DNA of 64,000 nucleotides from NCBI RefSeq assembly GCF_001540865.1, contig NW_017893436.1, positions 1 through 64,000 on the forward strand, in the 5' to 3' direction. The DNA comes from Ananas comosus (lineage: Eukaryota; Streptophyta; Magnoliopsida; Poales; Bromeliaceae). Under the pieces are notes generated by a model. That model saw only the letters and a program-made list of their open reading frames with translations. It was not told the origin of the DNA and made no database searches. The position numbers and the translations under genes were made by a program. Of this stretch, positions 1 to 11,776 are shown piece by piece. The stretch's first letter is position 1; every line of letters starts with the position of its first letter.

Positions 1-247
1 GATGACGAGAGGCGAGGGAGCGAGAGAAAGCGATGAAGCGAGAGAGAGCGAGAAACAGAGATAGCGAGAGGAGCTGTGCGGGAGAGAGAAGTGTACTAGG
101 GTTTAATTTAAGTTAGCTTTGCAAGATGTAAAAAAGGTGTGAGGTTAGAAGCTACTGTGCTAGTGGGTTAATATCAGCCATTGGATCTGATAGTTGTAGG
201 ATGTACACCTTCCTATAGGAGTACAGGTAGACTTTTTCTATGTATAT
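1..247. other. GA-rich then AT-rich non-coding flank
   Basis: The first 100 bases are purine rich, with many GAGAG and GCGAG steps, and the rest is ordinary AT-rich DNA. I see no gene, RNA or complete repeat here. The stretch does not match the start of the LTR that occupies the window from about 1,340, so that LTR has lost its 5' end or the end lies outside. Confidence 0.5.
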
Positions 248-1322
248 AGGGTAAATTGCATTGTTACCCCCTGAACTTTTGACGAAGTTTCACTTTAACC
301 CTTGAACTCCTAAAATGGACATCTAACACCCTAAACTCTAATATTTTGTTCATGTTACCCCTTTCCGTCAGTTTTCTGTCAAGCTCCATTAACCGAAAAC
401 TGATAGAAGGGGTAAAACGAATGAAACATTAGAGTTTAGGGTGTTAGATGTCTGTTTTAGTAGTTTGGGGGGTTAAGTGAAACTCGCCAAAAGTTCAGGG
501 GGTAACAATGCAATTTACTCCAACTATAATATGTTAGTGATTATGGTGTTATTTTATTATAATATGTTACTTATGGATTGACTACGAAACCTCAAGTTAG
601 TGATTATGCTTGATTTTGAATTTATATATATTTTTTATTCTAAAATAAATCATACTATAATTTATCATACTTTAGAAGCATTGTTCTAAAGGTATTATAA
701 AATATTATTTTATATTAAAAATTTCTAATTGGCTGAAATGAAGTACACAAATTTTATTTTAGGCTATAATAAAATTATTGCATAATTTCATAGGAAATAA
801 GTGTATTTTTTAAAACAATGCTTCTAAAGATAAAACGGACAAACGAGTACTACAGAAAATTAACTGAGAATTAAAATCTCTATATCCGAGTTGAAACACC
901 TATTGTAAATTAACCATATTAACGAGTATACCAAGACAGTAGAGTGTTCGAGCATCGTAGGTAGTTAGTATCGCACTTTTCTTATCTTTAAGCCACTCTA
1001 ATTCATTTCTTTCTCTTTTATTTTATTACAATAAAATGTAGGATATATTATTGTATAATTTATTTTAGGATAAAAAATATATATAAATTCAAAATCAAGC
1101 ATGATCACTTACTTGAGGGTTAGTAGTCAATACATAAGTAACATATTATAATAAAATAATTTATAGTTGGGGTAAATTGTAGCGGAGCTTGACGGAAAAC
1201 TGACGGAAGGGGGAATATGAACGAAATATTAGAGTTTAGGGTGTTAGATGTCCATTTTAGGAGTTCGAGGGGTAAAGTGAAACTTCGCCAAAAGTTCAGG
1301 GGGTAACAATGCAATTTACACT
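248..1322. mobile_element. Foldback/TIR non-autonomous DNA transposon
   Basis: The outer arms are long inverted repeats: 251-393 reads AGGGTAAATTGCATTGTTAC at its start and is matched in reverse complement by about 1,176-1,319. A second pair of arms is at about 524-660 and 1,030-1,168, and a third short pair at 671-692 and 812-833. A further reversed copy of the terminus sits at 395-520, so the left arm is itself a small hairpin. There is no transposase. The flanks are TA-rich, so the TSD cannot be fixed. The TIR style (GTAAATTGC followed by a C-rich run) suggests a Mutator-like or foldback element; the superfamily call is an inference. Confidence 0.7.
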
Positions 1323-1344
1323 ATATATATATATATATATATAT
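1322..1344. repeat. (TA)n microsatellite
   Basis: A perfect TA run lies at the junction between the foldback element and the truncated L0 LTR. It probably hides the TSD of the foldback element. Confidence 0.9.
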
Positions 1345-3903
1345 GAATATGTAGTGGATTTTAGAGAGGGTGTGGTTCGTCGCAAATCGGCGACCAAATC
1401 GGACGAAACGAAATGGTAGATTCAATGCCCCATACGTGCTGAACGCGCTAGCCCGATCCGATCGAAAATCTGACGAACGGATCTTCGGGAATCGTGAAAA
1501 GTTCACTGAGGTGTCGGAATTGGCAAAACGGAAAAACTGCGAAATAGCCCAATATTTTATGTATCGTTTTACATGATTTTGAACGTTGAGGTACGTACGC
1601 GCAAGATGCACGCGCTGGCAGGGATTGGGCTGAAAATAATCAGCTCTGAGAGACCTTTTGCAAAATGTATACATGTTATATGTAGTTGCAATTATGGTTT
1701 TATGATGAAACCCTAGCTCTTGGACTCCTCCTCAGCTGAGCTAAGCCCTAGCCGTCATCAGTAGGTCCCTGCCCTAGCCGTGCGAGCACCTCGGCCGCCG
1801 GCAAGTGCCCCGGCCGCCGAAAAACCTGGGCTCGGCCTTTCCTCCATCATCCCCTCCACCTAGCCGCCACCCTCCTTAGCTGTAGATCATTGGAAGTCAA
1901 CCCGTCGTGTCTAGCCCTCACCCTCTGGCCGAGACCGACTTCCGGCGTCACCCCCACCGATCCCCACCGTCCACGTGCACCCCCGGCACCGCCTGGGCTC
2001 TCTACGGCCGCCCTGACCCTTAGCGGGCCCAGTCGGGGCTAGCTCTGCCTCCGCGCGCCACCACCGTTCCCCGCCGGCCGCGCCGCCCTCCCTCGGCCTC
2101 CGGCGAGCTACCGCTCGACGCCCCATCGACTCGGAGCACTGCCGGCTGTCGCCCTAGCCCTTGCGGCCGCCTAGTATTCTTGTAAGGACAGATTTTGGCA
2201 GTGTAGCTAAACTCTCTGTTGATGATATTTTTGTGTGTAATTTAATTATATAAGCACTCATCAAGTTTCAGGAGAAAATGAGTTAGAATGGAGAAGTTAT
2301 GCGATAAATACTAATCACTTAAAGTGAATAGTAACTCCGGTTTTTCGGAGAGGCTGATGAGTAGAGTTGGTTTCTGGCACGTATCGGACTCCGTTCATGG
2401 CGATCCAATAGCTCGTTTTGAATGGTTCAGCTATTCTGGAACCAATGGCACTGACAGATTTCGGATCTGATGCACGACTTTCGAGAAAAAAGAGGTTTAT
2501 TGTTTTTACACATATAGGTACATATGTGGTTTTTGGTATTTGGAGAGTGGATGAGTTTCGTCGTGAATCTGCGATCAAATCGAATGAAACGAAATTCCAG
2601 ATTCGATGCTCCAATCGTGCTGAACGCGCTGGCGCGATCCGTTCAAAAATCTGACAGACGGATCTTCGGGAATTGCGAAATGTTTGCTGAGGGGTCAAAA
2701 TCGGCAAAACGGAAAAATCGCAATAAGCCCAATATTTTATGCGCCGTTTTGCGTGATTTCGAACGTCGAGGGGCTTGTGTGCAAAATACACACGCTGGCA
2801 GGGACTGGGATATTAATATGCAGCTTTGGAGGACCTTTTCGCAATTGTACACAAGGTATTTAAGGTTGGCAACTAGGGTTTCATGAGGAAAACCCTAGCC
2901 CTTGGTCTTCTCCTCACCTGAGCTGATCTAAGCCGTCATTAGCACCATTGTGCCCTAGCCGTGCGCGTGCCCCGGCCGCCGGCAAGCATTCCCGGCCGCC
3001 GGAAAAGCCCTACTCAGCCTCCCTCTCTACTTCTCTCACAACCTCCTCCCTTCATCTCTGCTTGCACTGCTGCCAGGGTGACCCCACACCCTCGGGCTCC
3101 ACCTCTGACAGCAGGCCCCCAACCCGGCGACCATCCTTGTCGATCGCCGTCGCTCCCGAGCGCCGCCGCCGCCGCCCTAGCAAGCTGCGACCAAGATTGG
3201 ACAGATCGAGCCGAGGTGGTTAGATCTCCCTTTCCTCGTGCCGCTGCTACTCGGGATTGAATGCACCACACTCCTGGAACTCCCCGACGCTATCCCCGCC
3301 GACCGTCGCCGCCCGCACGCGTCGCCGGCGCCACCAAGGCAATCCGCGGTCATCTTCTGCAGCTCGGGCCGAGCTCGAGTCAGCTCGCAGCCGCGAGCTG
3401 CAACCGCCTCGAGGTGGGCCGCCCTGCCTCCCTGTCCGCACCGGCGACCTCCCGCGGGCGATTTTTGCCGTCCTTGCGCGCCGTCGGCCGCCGCTCGTGA
3501 CTACTGCGGCCGCCCAGACCTGGTGCGGGCCGAGGCCGAGCCTCCTTGGCCATTGCACGTCGCCGCCGCTCACAACGGGGAGCACCGTCCTTCCCTCGGC
3601 CGATCCGTCGCCCCGAGCTCCTCCGGCCGCCGCCGGGCCGCCGCGGACACCTGAAACCCGAGAGCAAGCCGCGGCTTGATCTCCTCCACCGCGCCACCGG
3701 CCGCCTCCCGTCGCCGGCCAGCAGGTGCCCCGGACCCCACCGACCGGCCGCACCCTTCCCCGGTTGGATCGCCTGCCTTCCGGCCGCCGGCGATCAACCC
3801 TAGCTCCACTGCTCCGGTAAAGTTGTAATTATGTTACTAGCTCATTGTTTGGGATTTTCAATCACCTTTTCGACGATCCGAAGGCACCCCGATGACTGTG
3901 GAA

Positions 3904-3946
3904 GTGAGCACAATCATCCTCGTTTCGTGCTGAACATCGTGCTCAC
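3904..3946. repeat. Conserved stem-loop in family X LTR (L1 copy)
   Basis: GTGAGCAC and GTGCTCAC flank a loop of about 27 bases. The same inverted pair sits at the equivalent place in L0 and in B, although the surrounding sequence has diverged. Confidence 0.6.
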
Positions 3947-5339
3947 CTCCATCGGCGTCAGAGATGCCCCAGTTTGCGTGATAGACTCATTTTAAATACG
4001 GTGCGCGCTTTTTTTCTGTAGTTCGTGTAGCTCGCACGCTCACCACAACAGCCGGCAGTGCTCCGAAAGGTGAGCACTACCTCCGGCACACCGAGACTTG
4101 TCAGCGGGTGTCTCGGCTTGGCTGAATGATACTCGGATTGTGCTGTCGAGCCATAAAACCCGGTAAAATCACATAAAATAATGTGATTTTAGGTATTTGC
4201 GGGGGCTTTTGTGCAATTGTGCACTTCGTGGTTGCTGTAGGTAGTGTGTAAGGACAGCGGGTGACCTCTGGACTTGTTGTCCAAGGCCCCAGGCTTTTCC
4301 GAAAATCAAATGTTGATTTTCGGCGCGTTTTTCGGTGAAATCCGCCGATGGAATGCGGTTTAGTTCGAAATTCTTCCGACGGAGCCTCGTGATAAATGGT
4401 TATGTCGCTTAGCCTTGTTGGCTAGTCAACTGTGTCATTTCGAGAGTTCAGAAACGATGGGTGAGCGACGGTGGGTTCCGGTGTCGAATTGGACACTTTC
4501 GGGAACCCGAATTGGAACGATTATCCGACGATAATTGTTTCAATGTGAGTTAGTGTTGTTGTTGCCAAATCCCATGAATAATGGTGTTTAGTGACAGCGG
4601 GTGACTCGTAGTACAAGTCGGTGCATTCCGAGATAGTTCGTGGGTCCCGGTAAAGTCCCGGTGCGATTTTCGGGAATCCCCGATGAGTAACGGTAGACGG
4701 TTTTGGAAAACCGATCTTCGTAGGATTGTTTGTCGGGTTGTGGTTTCAGTGTTGATTATTTGTGGGTTAGACACTAACCCGGTGGACCCTTCTTAGGTCC
4801 GATTGACGTTCTTCCGCAGTTAGGATGTTGGCCCAGTGGCCCTAATCGTCTATTAGATTTTGATGATAACAAATAATCACGATTATTGGACTAATCTTTT
4901 ATCTTGAGTCTTGTGTTTTAGATCTCTCTATCTTCAAAAAGGATTCAAGATGGGCAATATTCTAGCACCAAGCTTCACCACTTGAAGCTGTGTTTTGCTT
5001 CTTTTGTCAAATAGACAAACTCACTCTCTTCATTCTTAATTTGATTAATATTATGCTTTATAATTAGAGTGAGAAACTTTGAGTTAAGTTTAAACTATTC
5101 ATCTTATCACCTTATAGATCACTTAAACAAATTTCTAAATTTATGATTAGCTGAAAAGGACTTTTAAATATTCAAAAATTGTCTCAAATTCTGTGTTCTG
5201 TAAAGTTTCAAATTTCGGACCTGTTCTGGGCGCCCGAAGTGGATCCGAATCTTTTGAGACCTTTTGGATCCTGCCTGTTTGCTGTCGGGTGATCCAGAAA
5301 CACAAGACTGTTTGACTTGACAGGTTTGCGACAACAGTT

Positions 5340-5770
5340 AGCGCGAAATCTGGCGCCCAGATTTTACGGAAGCAGCGGCGCACGCAATCTGGGCTGTCTG
5401 GCAAGAAAGTCACAGAGATTGGGCGCCCACAACTTTTGGATGGCTCGAATCCAGAAAAACGGGCGCGTGTCAGAAAAGTTGTCCTTGAGATCTGGGCGCC
5501 CACATTTTATCTGATGGCCCCAATCCAGAGGAAGCGGCGCGTGTCAGAAAGCGGTTCCTCGTGTTCTTTGCGCCCACACTTTTTGACGGCCCAGAACTTA
5601 CGAAGTCAAGAAAAGCTCCGCGTGTCAGAAAAGCTGCCTCGAGATCTGGGCCGCCACAAATTTTTGACGGCCCAAAACATACAAAGTCAAGAAAACGGCG
5701 GCGCACGTGGTCTGAGAAGCAGCTCGCGTGCAAATTTCTGGCGCTCGAAACAGTTTGTGGGCGCCCGAAA
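5340..5770 (+). repeat. Degenerate tandem array with GGGCGCCC palindromes in copia1 U3
   Basis: Roughly 75-90 base units repeat the order GGGCGCCCACA, GACGGCCC, then CGCGTGTCAGAAA. The best units start near 5,350, 5,420, 5,493, 5,567 and 5,645. Further GGGCGCCC copies flank the array near 5,228 and 5,760. The array ends about 30 bases before the TATA box, so it lies in the promoter (U3) part of the LTR. Confidence 0.75.
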
Positions 5771-5796
5771 GTACAACTGACAGATCTGTCGAAGGC

Positions 5797-5804
5797 TATA
5801 AATA
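5797..5804 (+). promoter_or_regulatory. TATA box of the copia1 LTR promoter
   Basis: TATAAATA lies directly after the palindrome array and about 420 bases before the LTR end. The position fits the U3/R boundary of a copia LTR. It is a sequence match only. Confidence 0.55.
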
Positions 5805-6219
5805 GATGGTTATGAGGCCTCACTCAGCAGCAGAACTTGATAGTTCATTTGAGCTTTAAAAACTTCAGTGATCTTAATACTCTTAGCTCTCAATTCTCTC
5901 TCTAAACTTGAGTGAACTTGTAGGAGATTTAATTTTGTAAAAAGAGAGAGAGCAAATTCTTGAAAGCTTGAAGAAGAAGGAGTTATGTGAAGGCTTGGTG
6001 ATTGCCCGCAAAGCATCATCTAGTGGAGATCCAACATTCTCGTAGTGTTGAGAAGTTGGCGGGACGTAGGCAAAGTGCCGAACCTCGAAAAAATTGATTC
6101 GTGTGCTTTTCGAGTTTGATTTCTTTTATTTGCATCGGTTTTTTAATTTGCTGATTATTTGGATTTTTATTTAGAAACCTAATTCACCCCCCCTCTTAGG
6201 TTGCTATTTTGATCTCAAT

Positions 6220-6231
6220 TGGTATCAGAGC
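6220..6231 (+). other. Primer-binding site of copia1 (tRNA-iMet)
   Basis: TGGTATCAGAGC is complementary to the 3' end of plant initiator tRNA-Met. It follows the LTR end after two bases, the usual spacing. Confidence 0.9.
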
Positions 6232-6268
6232 GAGGTCTCACATTATTTAGATTAAAAGTAAGTGAGAA

Positions 6269-7683
6269 TGGCATCCACTGGGAAAGAATATCGAAAGGAC
6301 AATCTATTGTTCGGCACCATTTTTTGATGGGACCGTTATTCCTTTTTGGCAGATTAGAATGAAGATATCTCTTCAATCCCTTAGATTTGATATTTGGGAT
6401 ATAATCGAAAGTGGTTATATCGCTCCATCAAAATCAAGAGCGGAATGGAATGAAGCCGAAAAAATTTCGCTTTCAATTGAATGCTAAAGCTATCAATTAT
6501 TCCTTTGCGCTCTCAGTAGAGAAGAGTTTCACCGAATCTCTACATGTACAACGGCAAGAGTATTTGGGATAATTAGAAGTTACTCATGAAGGTACTTCTA
6601 GGGTAAAGGAATCTAAATAAGCATGCTTATGTCAAATTATGAACTATTCAAATGGAGGAAAGTGAATCCATTTCGAATATGTTCACAGATTTACTAACAT
6701 TATAAATAGCTTGAAAGCCTTAGGTAAGGATTTCCTCATCGATTGGTACGAAAACTTCTTCGTTACGTACAAGAAGATTGGATACCTAAGGTTACGCTAT
6801 CCAGAAGCTCATGACTTGGACAAAGTAAAAATTGATGACTTGTTGGATCACTCATGGCGCATGAACAACGGCCTCAAAGAATATGACAACGAAGAGGCTC
6901 CTGAGAAAAAGAAAAGCCTTGCACTTAAAGGAGTCATTGCTTCCGAGAGTGAAGATGGCGAAGAAGGTTCGAGCGAAGAAGATCGCTATGATTTCAAAAA
7001 GCTCGATCGAACTAATCAAGAAGCGCAACTTGAGGAGACCTAAACGAGACGGGTTCAAAGGTGAAGGGATATCAAGAAAGGTATTATTTGCTAGCAATTT
7101 GTGAATAAATCGGGACATTTGAAAAGTGAATGCACTCTTCCAAACAAAACCTTTAAGAAAGACAAGAAAAAGAAAGCCTTCAATGCACTAAATTGGGACG
7201 CCCCCGACGAATCTAGCGATGACGAATCGGAAAACGAAGTTGCCCAAATTTGCCTCGAGGAGCAAAGCTCAATCCTATGTCTTATGGCTCTTGAAGATGA
7301 GGTAAACAATTTAAGTTATGAAGAACTTTTAGAAGCTTTCTTTTCTTTATATGATAATCTACAAAGTTTGGGTCCCAAGTATACATCTCTCAAAAAGCAA
7401 AATGCCTTATTAGAAATGGAGGTTAACAACTTAAAATTTTCAACTTCAAATCCTTCTTTAATACTTGAAAATGAGGACTCCTTACTCACGAAAGAGCTTA
7501 AACAAGCTAATGAGACATGTTGTAGTCTCATTCGTGAAAATGAAGCATTAAAGAAGAAAATTGAAGATCTAAATTTTAAGCCAATTCCTTATTATGACAA
7601 ACAATTTGAAAAACTTCAAGCTGAAAACCAACAACTCAAAGTTAGCTTAGGTGAAACTAAGAGAACTCTTGAAAAATTCGTTG
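6269..7683 (+). pseudogene. Degenerate copia gag (copia1)
   Basis: Translation starts with an ATG at 6,269 and is soon broken by stops and frameshifts. Two longer open stretches remain. The one at 6,711-7,043 has the late Gag sequence around LKALGKDF, followed by an acidic serine-rich linker. The one from 7,101 keeps only the second half of a zinc knuckle (KSGHLKSEC; the first cysteines are lost) followed by a long charged coiled coil to residue ~195. This layout is typical of UBN2-type Gag of plant copia elements. The open frame runs past the break at 7,683 and takes its last residues from the inverted LTR B, so the annotated end is the chimeric junction. It is non-functional. Confidence 0.8.
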
Positions 7684-8784
7684 GACAGAGTCTCATTTGT
7701 ATTTGCACGGCACATTAACTGTACAACAGGATCTCAACCACAACCTACATTTACCAATCAACAACCAATTCATGATATGCATTTCCATACAGCTAATGAT
7801 CTTTAGAGATGATGCATGCCTCTAAGCACTCCTTAGGCGCTGGATTATGCAATGCACAATACAACAAACATCCTATTTAAAAGTGCTCCCCACCCGGAAG
7901 CTTTTTTTTTTAAATCTAATTCAATCATTCACCAAAAGCCATTCAAAAATCTTTTTAAAACTGTTTCCTATATGGAAACTCTATTTTGAAAACCAGCTAC
8001 CTCGAGGGGTAGAAAACCACATTGTGTAAATCCGTATAAATACACAAATTCGAGAACTGAATATCCATAAAACCAAAACTATAGATCCACAAAATCTCTA
8101 ATCATGCATAACGGAAATCACAAACATTCAAACATCTAACTGAACAATTTATTATTAACAACTACTAAATGCGGAAAGAAATATAACCAGGGTGACGATC
8201 ACTACTGCCGTCTAGCTAGAACGTCCTCCCGTCGAGCCCAAATACCAGCTCCTCGTCTAATGTCACCTAGGGGAATGGGGGGTGAGAAACTGCAATCAAG
8301 GTTTTTCAGTGGGTATGACAGAGCCACGAAGGCAAGTCGTAATCATCGGAAACCAAAGGAGATAGAACAACAGGTATGAACAGGATATGATATAAGAGCA
8401 ACTACAGTAGTAATAGAAACACGATAATAACTGAGTAAGAGTGAAACTACTACTGTAACAAAAACTCAACTGAACGGATGCCTCCAAAACCAAACCTAAT
8501 CTGATGCTGCTATATTGGTCCACAGACCTCAAGCGTTGCTTGTCACAGAGCAGACACTGCCAATTATTCATTCGTCCATCGACGACCTATCCAGATACAT
8601 ACACCTCTTGGTTGGTGGCCAAACCAACCTAGTGTCTAGAATACACAGTGCGTGCTGTGACTAAATCATCCTGATATGCTCAAACGAAAACCGATAAAAA
8701 GAGACCGGTGCCTTGGCTGAAGCCAGGTGCAAGGGCGTACAACGCCGAACCACGATCAACCAAATCGAAACACACGACAAAGGA

Positions 8785-8937
8785 TGTCACACCCCAATAA
8801 TCCCACATCGGATAGGAATGGGGATGTGATTGGGTATATAAGAGACTTAGACACTAGTAGTAATAACTGGGCTTAAGCATTTTGGGCCGGTGTTTGGGCC
8901 CAACGAGTTATTGTTGTTAGTGGGCTGGGTCGTTACA
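8785..8937 (+). mobile_element. TRIM solo LTR inside LTR B
   Basis: It is 153 bases, starting TGTCACACCCCAATAATCCC and ending GGTCGTTACA. AAGGA at 8,780-8,784 and 8,938-8,942 is a perfect 5-base TSD. It belongs to the same family as the complete TRIM at 51,019-51,594, reading in the opposite direction. It holds a TATATAAG box near 8,837 and the segment GGCTTAAGCATTTTGGG, also found in the 5S-type TRIM at 34,303. Confidence 0.9.
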
Positions 8938-10042
8938 AAGGAGTCAATGTGTTGCCTGGACCCAAGGTCCACAGATATACAGTATATATGCAAGCCTGCT
9001 CTATATGTCTATTCACAATTATTATAATGCAATCAACGAGATATAGATGAACGAACGATAAACAAACAACTGACATGTAGAGACTACGATACTGATATGA
9101 AAGAACAGAGGAAGATGAAACGATCTCACCGACTACCAGCTCGAAGCACCCACCTGTCACAAAAGTGCCGAAACCTAGGTGCGTACAGCCAACTGGACCT
9201 ACGAAGATCCACCAGGTCAGTATCAACCGACTAACCTGAAGTACACAACTCACAAACCCCCCACACAAGTCCCTAAATCGATTTCCCAAAATCGATCACC
9301 GAAACTCACCGGAAGTCCCGAAAACCACACCGGGACGCCATCGGGACCCACTAAGTGTCCCGAAACTTACCGACTCGTACCACGAGTCACCCGCTGCCAC
9401 AAAACACACCAATTTGGATGTCTTGGCAGCAAACACAAGGTAACACAACCCAACAATTATCGTCGAATAATTGTTCGGATCCGGGTTCCCGAAAGTGTCT
9501 ACTTCAACACCGGAACCCACCGTCGCTCACCCATCATCACCAAACCCACAATATGATGATGGTGACCAGCCAACAAGGCTCAGCGATAATTCACAGGACA
9601 ACCAAACCACGTCGGAAGAAATCCGAACCGAAACCGCATTCTTTCGGCGAATTTCACCGAAAAACGCACCAAAATCGACTCTTCGATTTCTGCGAAGGCT
9701 ATCGGATCATGGACAATCAGTCCAGAGGTCACCACACAAGCATACACACTGCCCACAGTAGCCACAAGGTGCCCAATTGCGCAAAAGTCCCTCTATTTAC
9801 ATAAAATCCTATCAATTTATGTAAATTGGATGATCAAGTGGCTTGTTCACCTAACTTGAGGACTTCCAAGGTCTACCGAGATGCGTACTGACAGGTCTCG
9901 ACGTGCCGAAGGCCGTGCTCATGGTCCGGAGCACAACGGCTCACTGTGGGAGGCGCGGGAGCAACCCGAAACTTCTGCGAATAGCGCGCAATCGGGGAAA
10001 ATCGCGCCGAACAGAACTAACCGGAATCTGTTGATCCAAAGT

Positions 10043-10091
10043 GAGGTGAGCACTGTGATCGACACTGACCAACGATCACTGTGCTCACCTC
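10043..10091. repeat. Near-perfect 19-bp stem-loop in LTR B
   Basis: GAGGTGAGCACTGTGATCG pairs with CGATCACTGTGCTCACCTC with one mismatch around an 11-base loop. It is the best preserved copy of the family-X stem-loop also seen at 3,904 and 13,976. Confidence 0.75.
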
Positions 10092-10214
10092 CGGAGGCAT
10101 CAGGACAGTCTCGGATCGCCGAAAAAGTGCGCGCAAACCCGCAACAACAGCCAAAAAGTCTCCACAGGGTCGACACCGCCAAAACAGTGGAACGGAGTCT
10201 CCCCGACAGAATCT

Positions 10215-10262
10215 AAGGTGAGCACGATAATCAGCAATTTGCCACGATCATCGTGCTCCCTT
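10215..10262. repeat. Second stem-loop in LTR B
   Basis: AAGGTGAGCACGATAATC faces GATCATCGTGCTCCCTT. LTR B therefore has two neighbouring versions of the hairpin where L0 and L1 have one clear copy. Confidence 0.6.
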
Positions 10263-11776
10263 CCACAGAGATCGGGGAGGCTCGGGTTGCTCGGAACAAC
10301 AAACCGCCAAGGAATAGCCCTATTTCGGGCTTGGCCAGAGCAAGCTTGCTCCGGTCGGCTTCCGGCGGCACGGCGAGGTGCGTGCGGGCCAGGCATGGGT
10401 GCGAGGGAAGAGAGGAGCACAGGGCTCACCTTAGCTGGTGGCAGGGAGCAGCGGCGGTGTCAGCGGAGCAAGCTAAGCCCGCACGAGATCGGGCTCGGGT
10501 TCCAAGTGCAGCGGCGGCCACGGCAGCCGGCGGGAAGCTCAGGGGCGACGGCGGTGGACTGCCGGAGACCAGAGAAGGGCGGCACGGCTGGCGCTGGGCG
10601 GCGGCTGTGCACGAGGCTGGAACGGGCCAAAGCTCAGCCAAACTAATGCAGGGCGGCCGCTGGGTGGCTGCAGCGCGGCCGCGGCGTTCGGCGAAGGCGG
10701 CAGGCGGCAGGGAAGGTCGTCGAGGCTCCGCGAAAGGCGGCGGGGGTGGCCACAGGCGGCGGCGGTGCGAGGGGAAAAGCCGCAAGATGCCTCGGCGTGG
10801 GCTCGGTCTGGCAGGCTGCAGGCTGGCAGCAACGGCGTGGTGGCGCTCGGGGCGGCTCGGGGTGGCGGTGACTGACCACCTAAGGTCGGAGCGACGCCGG
10901 TAAGGAGCTGGGAGGCAATGCAGCCTTAGATGCTGTCTCAAACCCAAGGGAAAGAGAGAGAGAGAGAAAGAAAGATGGAGAGGGAGGAGAAGTAGCTAAC
11001 TCCGGCGGCCGGGGCACGAGCAGCGAGGGCAGAGGAGAGAGATGGAGGTGGCTGGGGGCGCAGTAGGGCTAGGGTCTATGCAAACCCTAAAGCAAACATA
11101 TATACTAGGTGCAATTTTGCACAAAAGTCCCTGAAAACTCAGAGTTTCTTACTGAGCCCTCCCTCGCATGAGTAAAACGCGCGAATACACCTCCACATCT
11201 GGTTTCACGCGAAACGATCCATACAATGTCGCACCTTTCGCAAAAATACCGTTTTGCCATCTAAGACCTCTCCTCGAACAACGCGCATTATCCGCAGATC
11301 TGTCCGTCAGATTTGCGAACGGATCACGCCAGTGCGATCAGCACAACGAAGACAACAAACCCACGATTTTGGTTCACCTCGATCGATCACGGATTCGCAG
11401 CGGAACCCGTTCTCTCTCCGAAAGGCGAAATGACGCACAAATACATATAATACATGTATTTTCAGAATTTCTCGAAATTCGTGGGTCAAACCCAAAATTC
11501 GTCAGCGCCATTGGTTCCAGAATGGCTGAACCGTTTGAAACGAGCTATTGGATCACTATGAACGGAGTCCGATACGAGCCCGAAGCCAACTTCACACCGT
11601 TGCTTCTCTGGAAAACTGAGTTACTATTCACTTTAAGTGAAACTTGGGGATCCTGTAAAATCTCCATTCTAACTCGTTTTCTCCCGAAATTTGATGAGTG
11701 CTTTTGTAATTAAATTACACACAAAAACATCGTCAACAGAGAGTCTGACTATACAGTCAAATTCTCAGTCCTTACA

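Larger units (their letters stand above)
4826..6217 (+). repeat. 5' LTR of copia1
   Basis: It begins TGTTGGCC and ends GATCTCA, directly followed by AT and the primer-binding site. The last 40 bases contain the C-run CACCCCCCCTCTTAGG, typical of plant copia LTR ends. A TATA box lies at 5,797-5,804. No second copy is in the window. Confidence 0.85.
4826..7683 (+). mobile_element. copia1: 5' portion of a Ty1/copia element
   Basis: It consists of a 5' LTR (4,826-6,217), a tRNA-iMet primer site (6,220-6,231) and a degenerate gag. It stops abruptly at about 7,683 against the tail of the inverted LTR B. The 3' half, including any pol region and the 3' LTR, is absent. It inserted in L1 next to TAGGA (4,821-4,825); the partner TSD has been lost with the 3' end. 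Confidence 0.85.
7684..11776 (-). mobile_element. B: inverted family-X LTR, 3'-truncated, inserted in L1
   Basis: Read on the minus strand it begins TGTAAGGACTGAG at 11,776 and runs colinear with L1 and L0 through the GC-rich middle and the promoter-distal part. It breaks off at ~7,684 in GAGACTCTGTC, about 130 bases short of the GGGCGTGACA end seen in L1. On the right the boundary with L1 is an exact LTR end (TTCGT follows). On the left it abuts copia1 gag. It contains a TRIM solo LTR at 8,785-8,937. Long open frames at 10,200-10,950 are a by-product of the GC-rich LTR and not genes. Confidence 0.8.

Noticed and set aside
2948..3809. Several overlapping 70-170 residue open frames on both strands
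   Set aside because: GC-rich LTR sequence lacks stop codons by composition. All frames are open at once, the proteins are P/R/A/G rich, and the same LTR elsewhere does not keep the frames.
6220..6231. tRNA gene fragment
   Set aside because: The match is to the 3' end of tRNA-iMet only, next to an LTR: it is a primer-binding site.
10218..10947. 142-216 residue open frames
   Set aside because: Same GC-rich part of the family X LTR in reverse (B); no conserved frame between copies.
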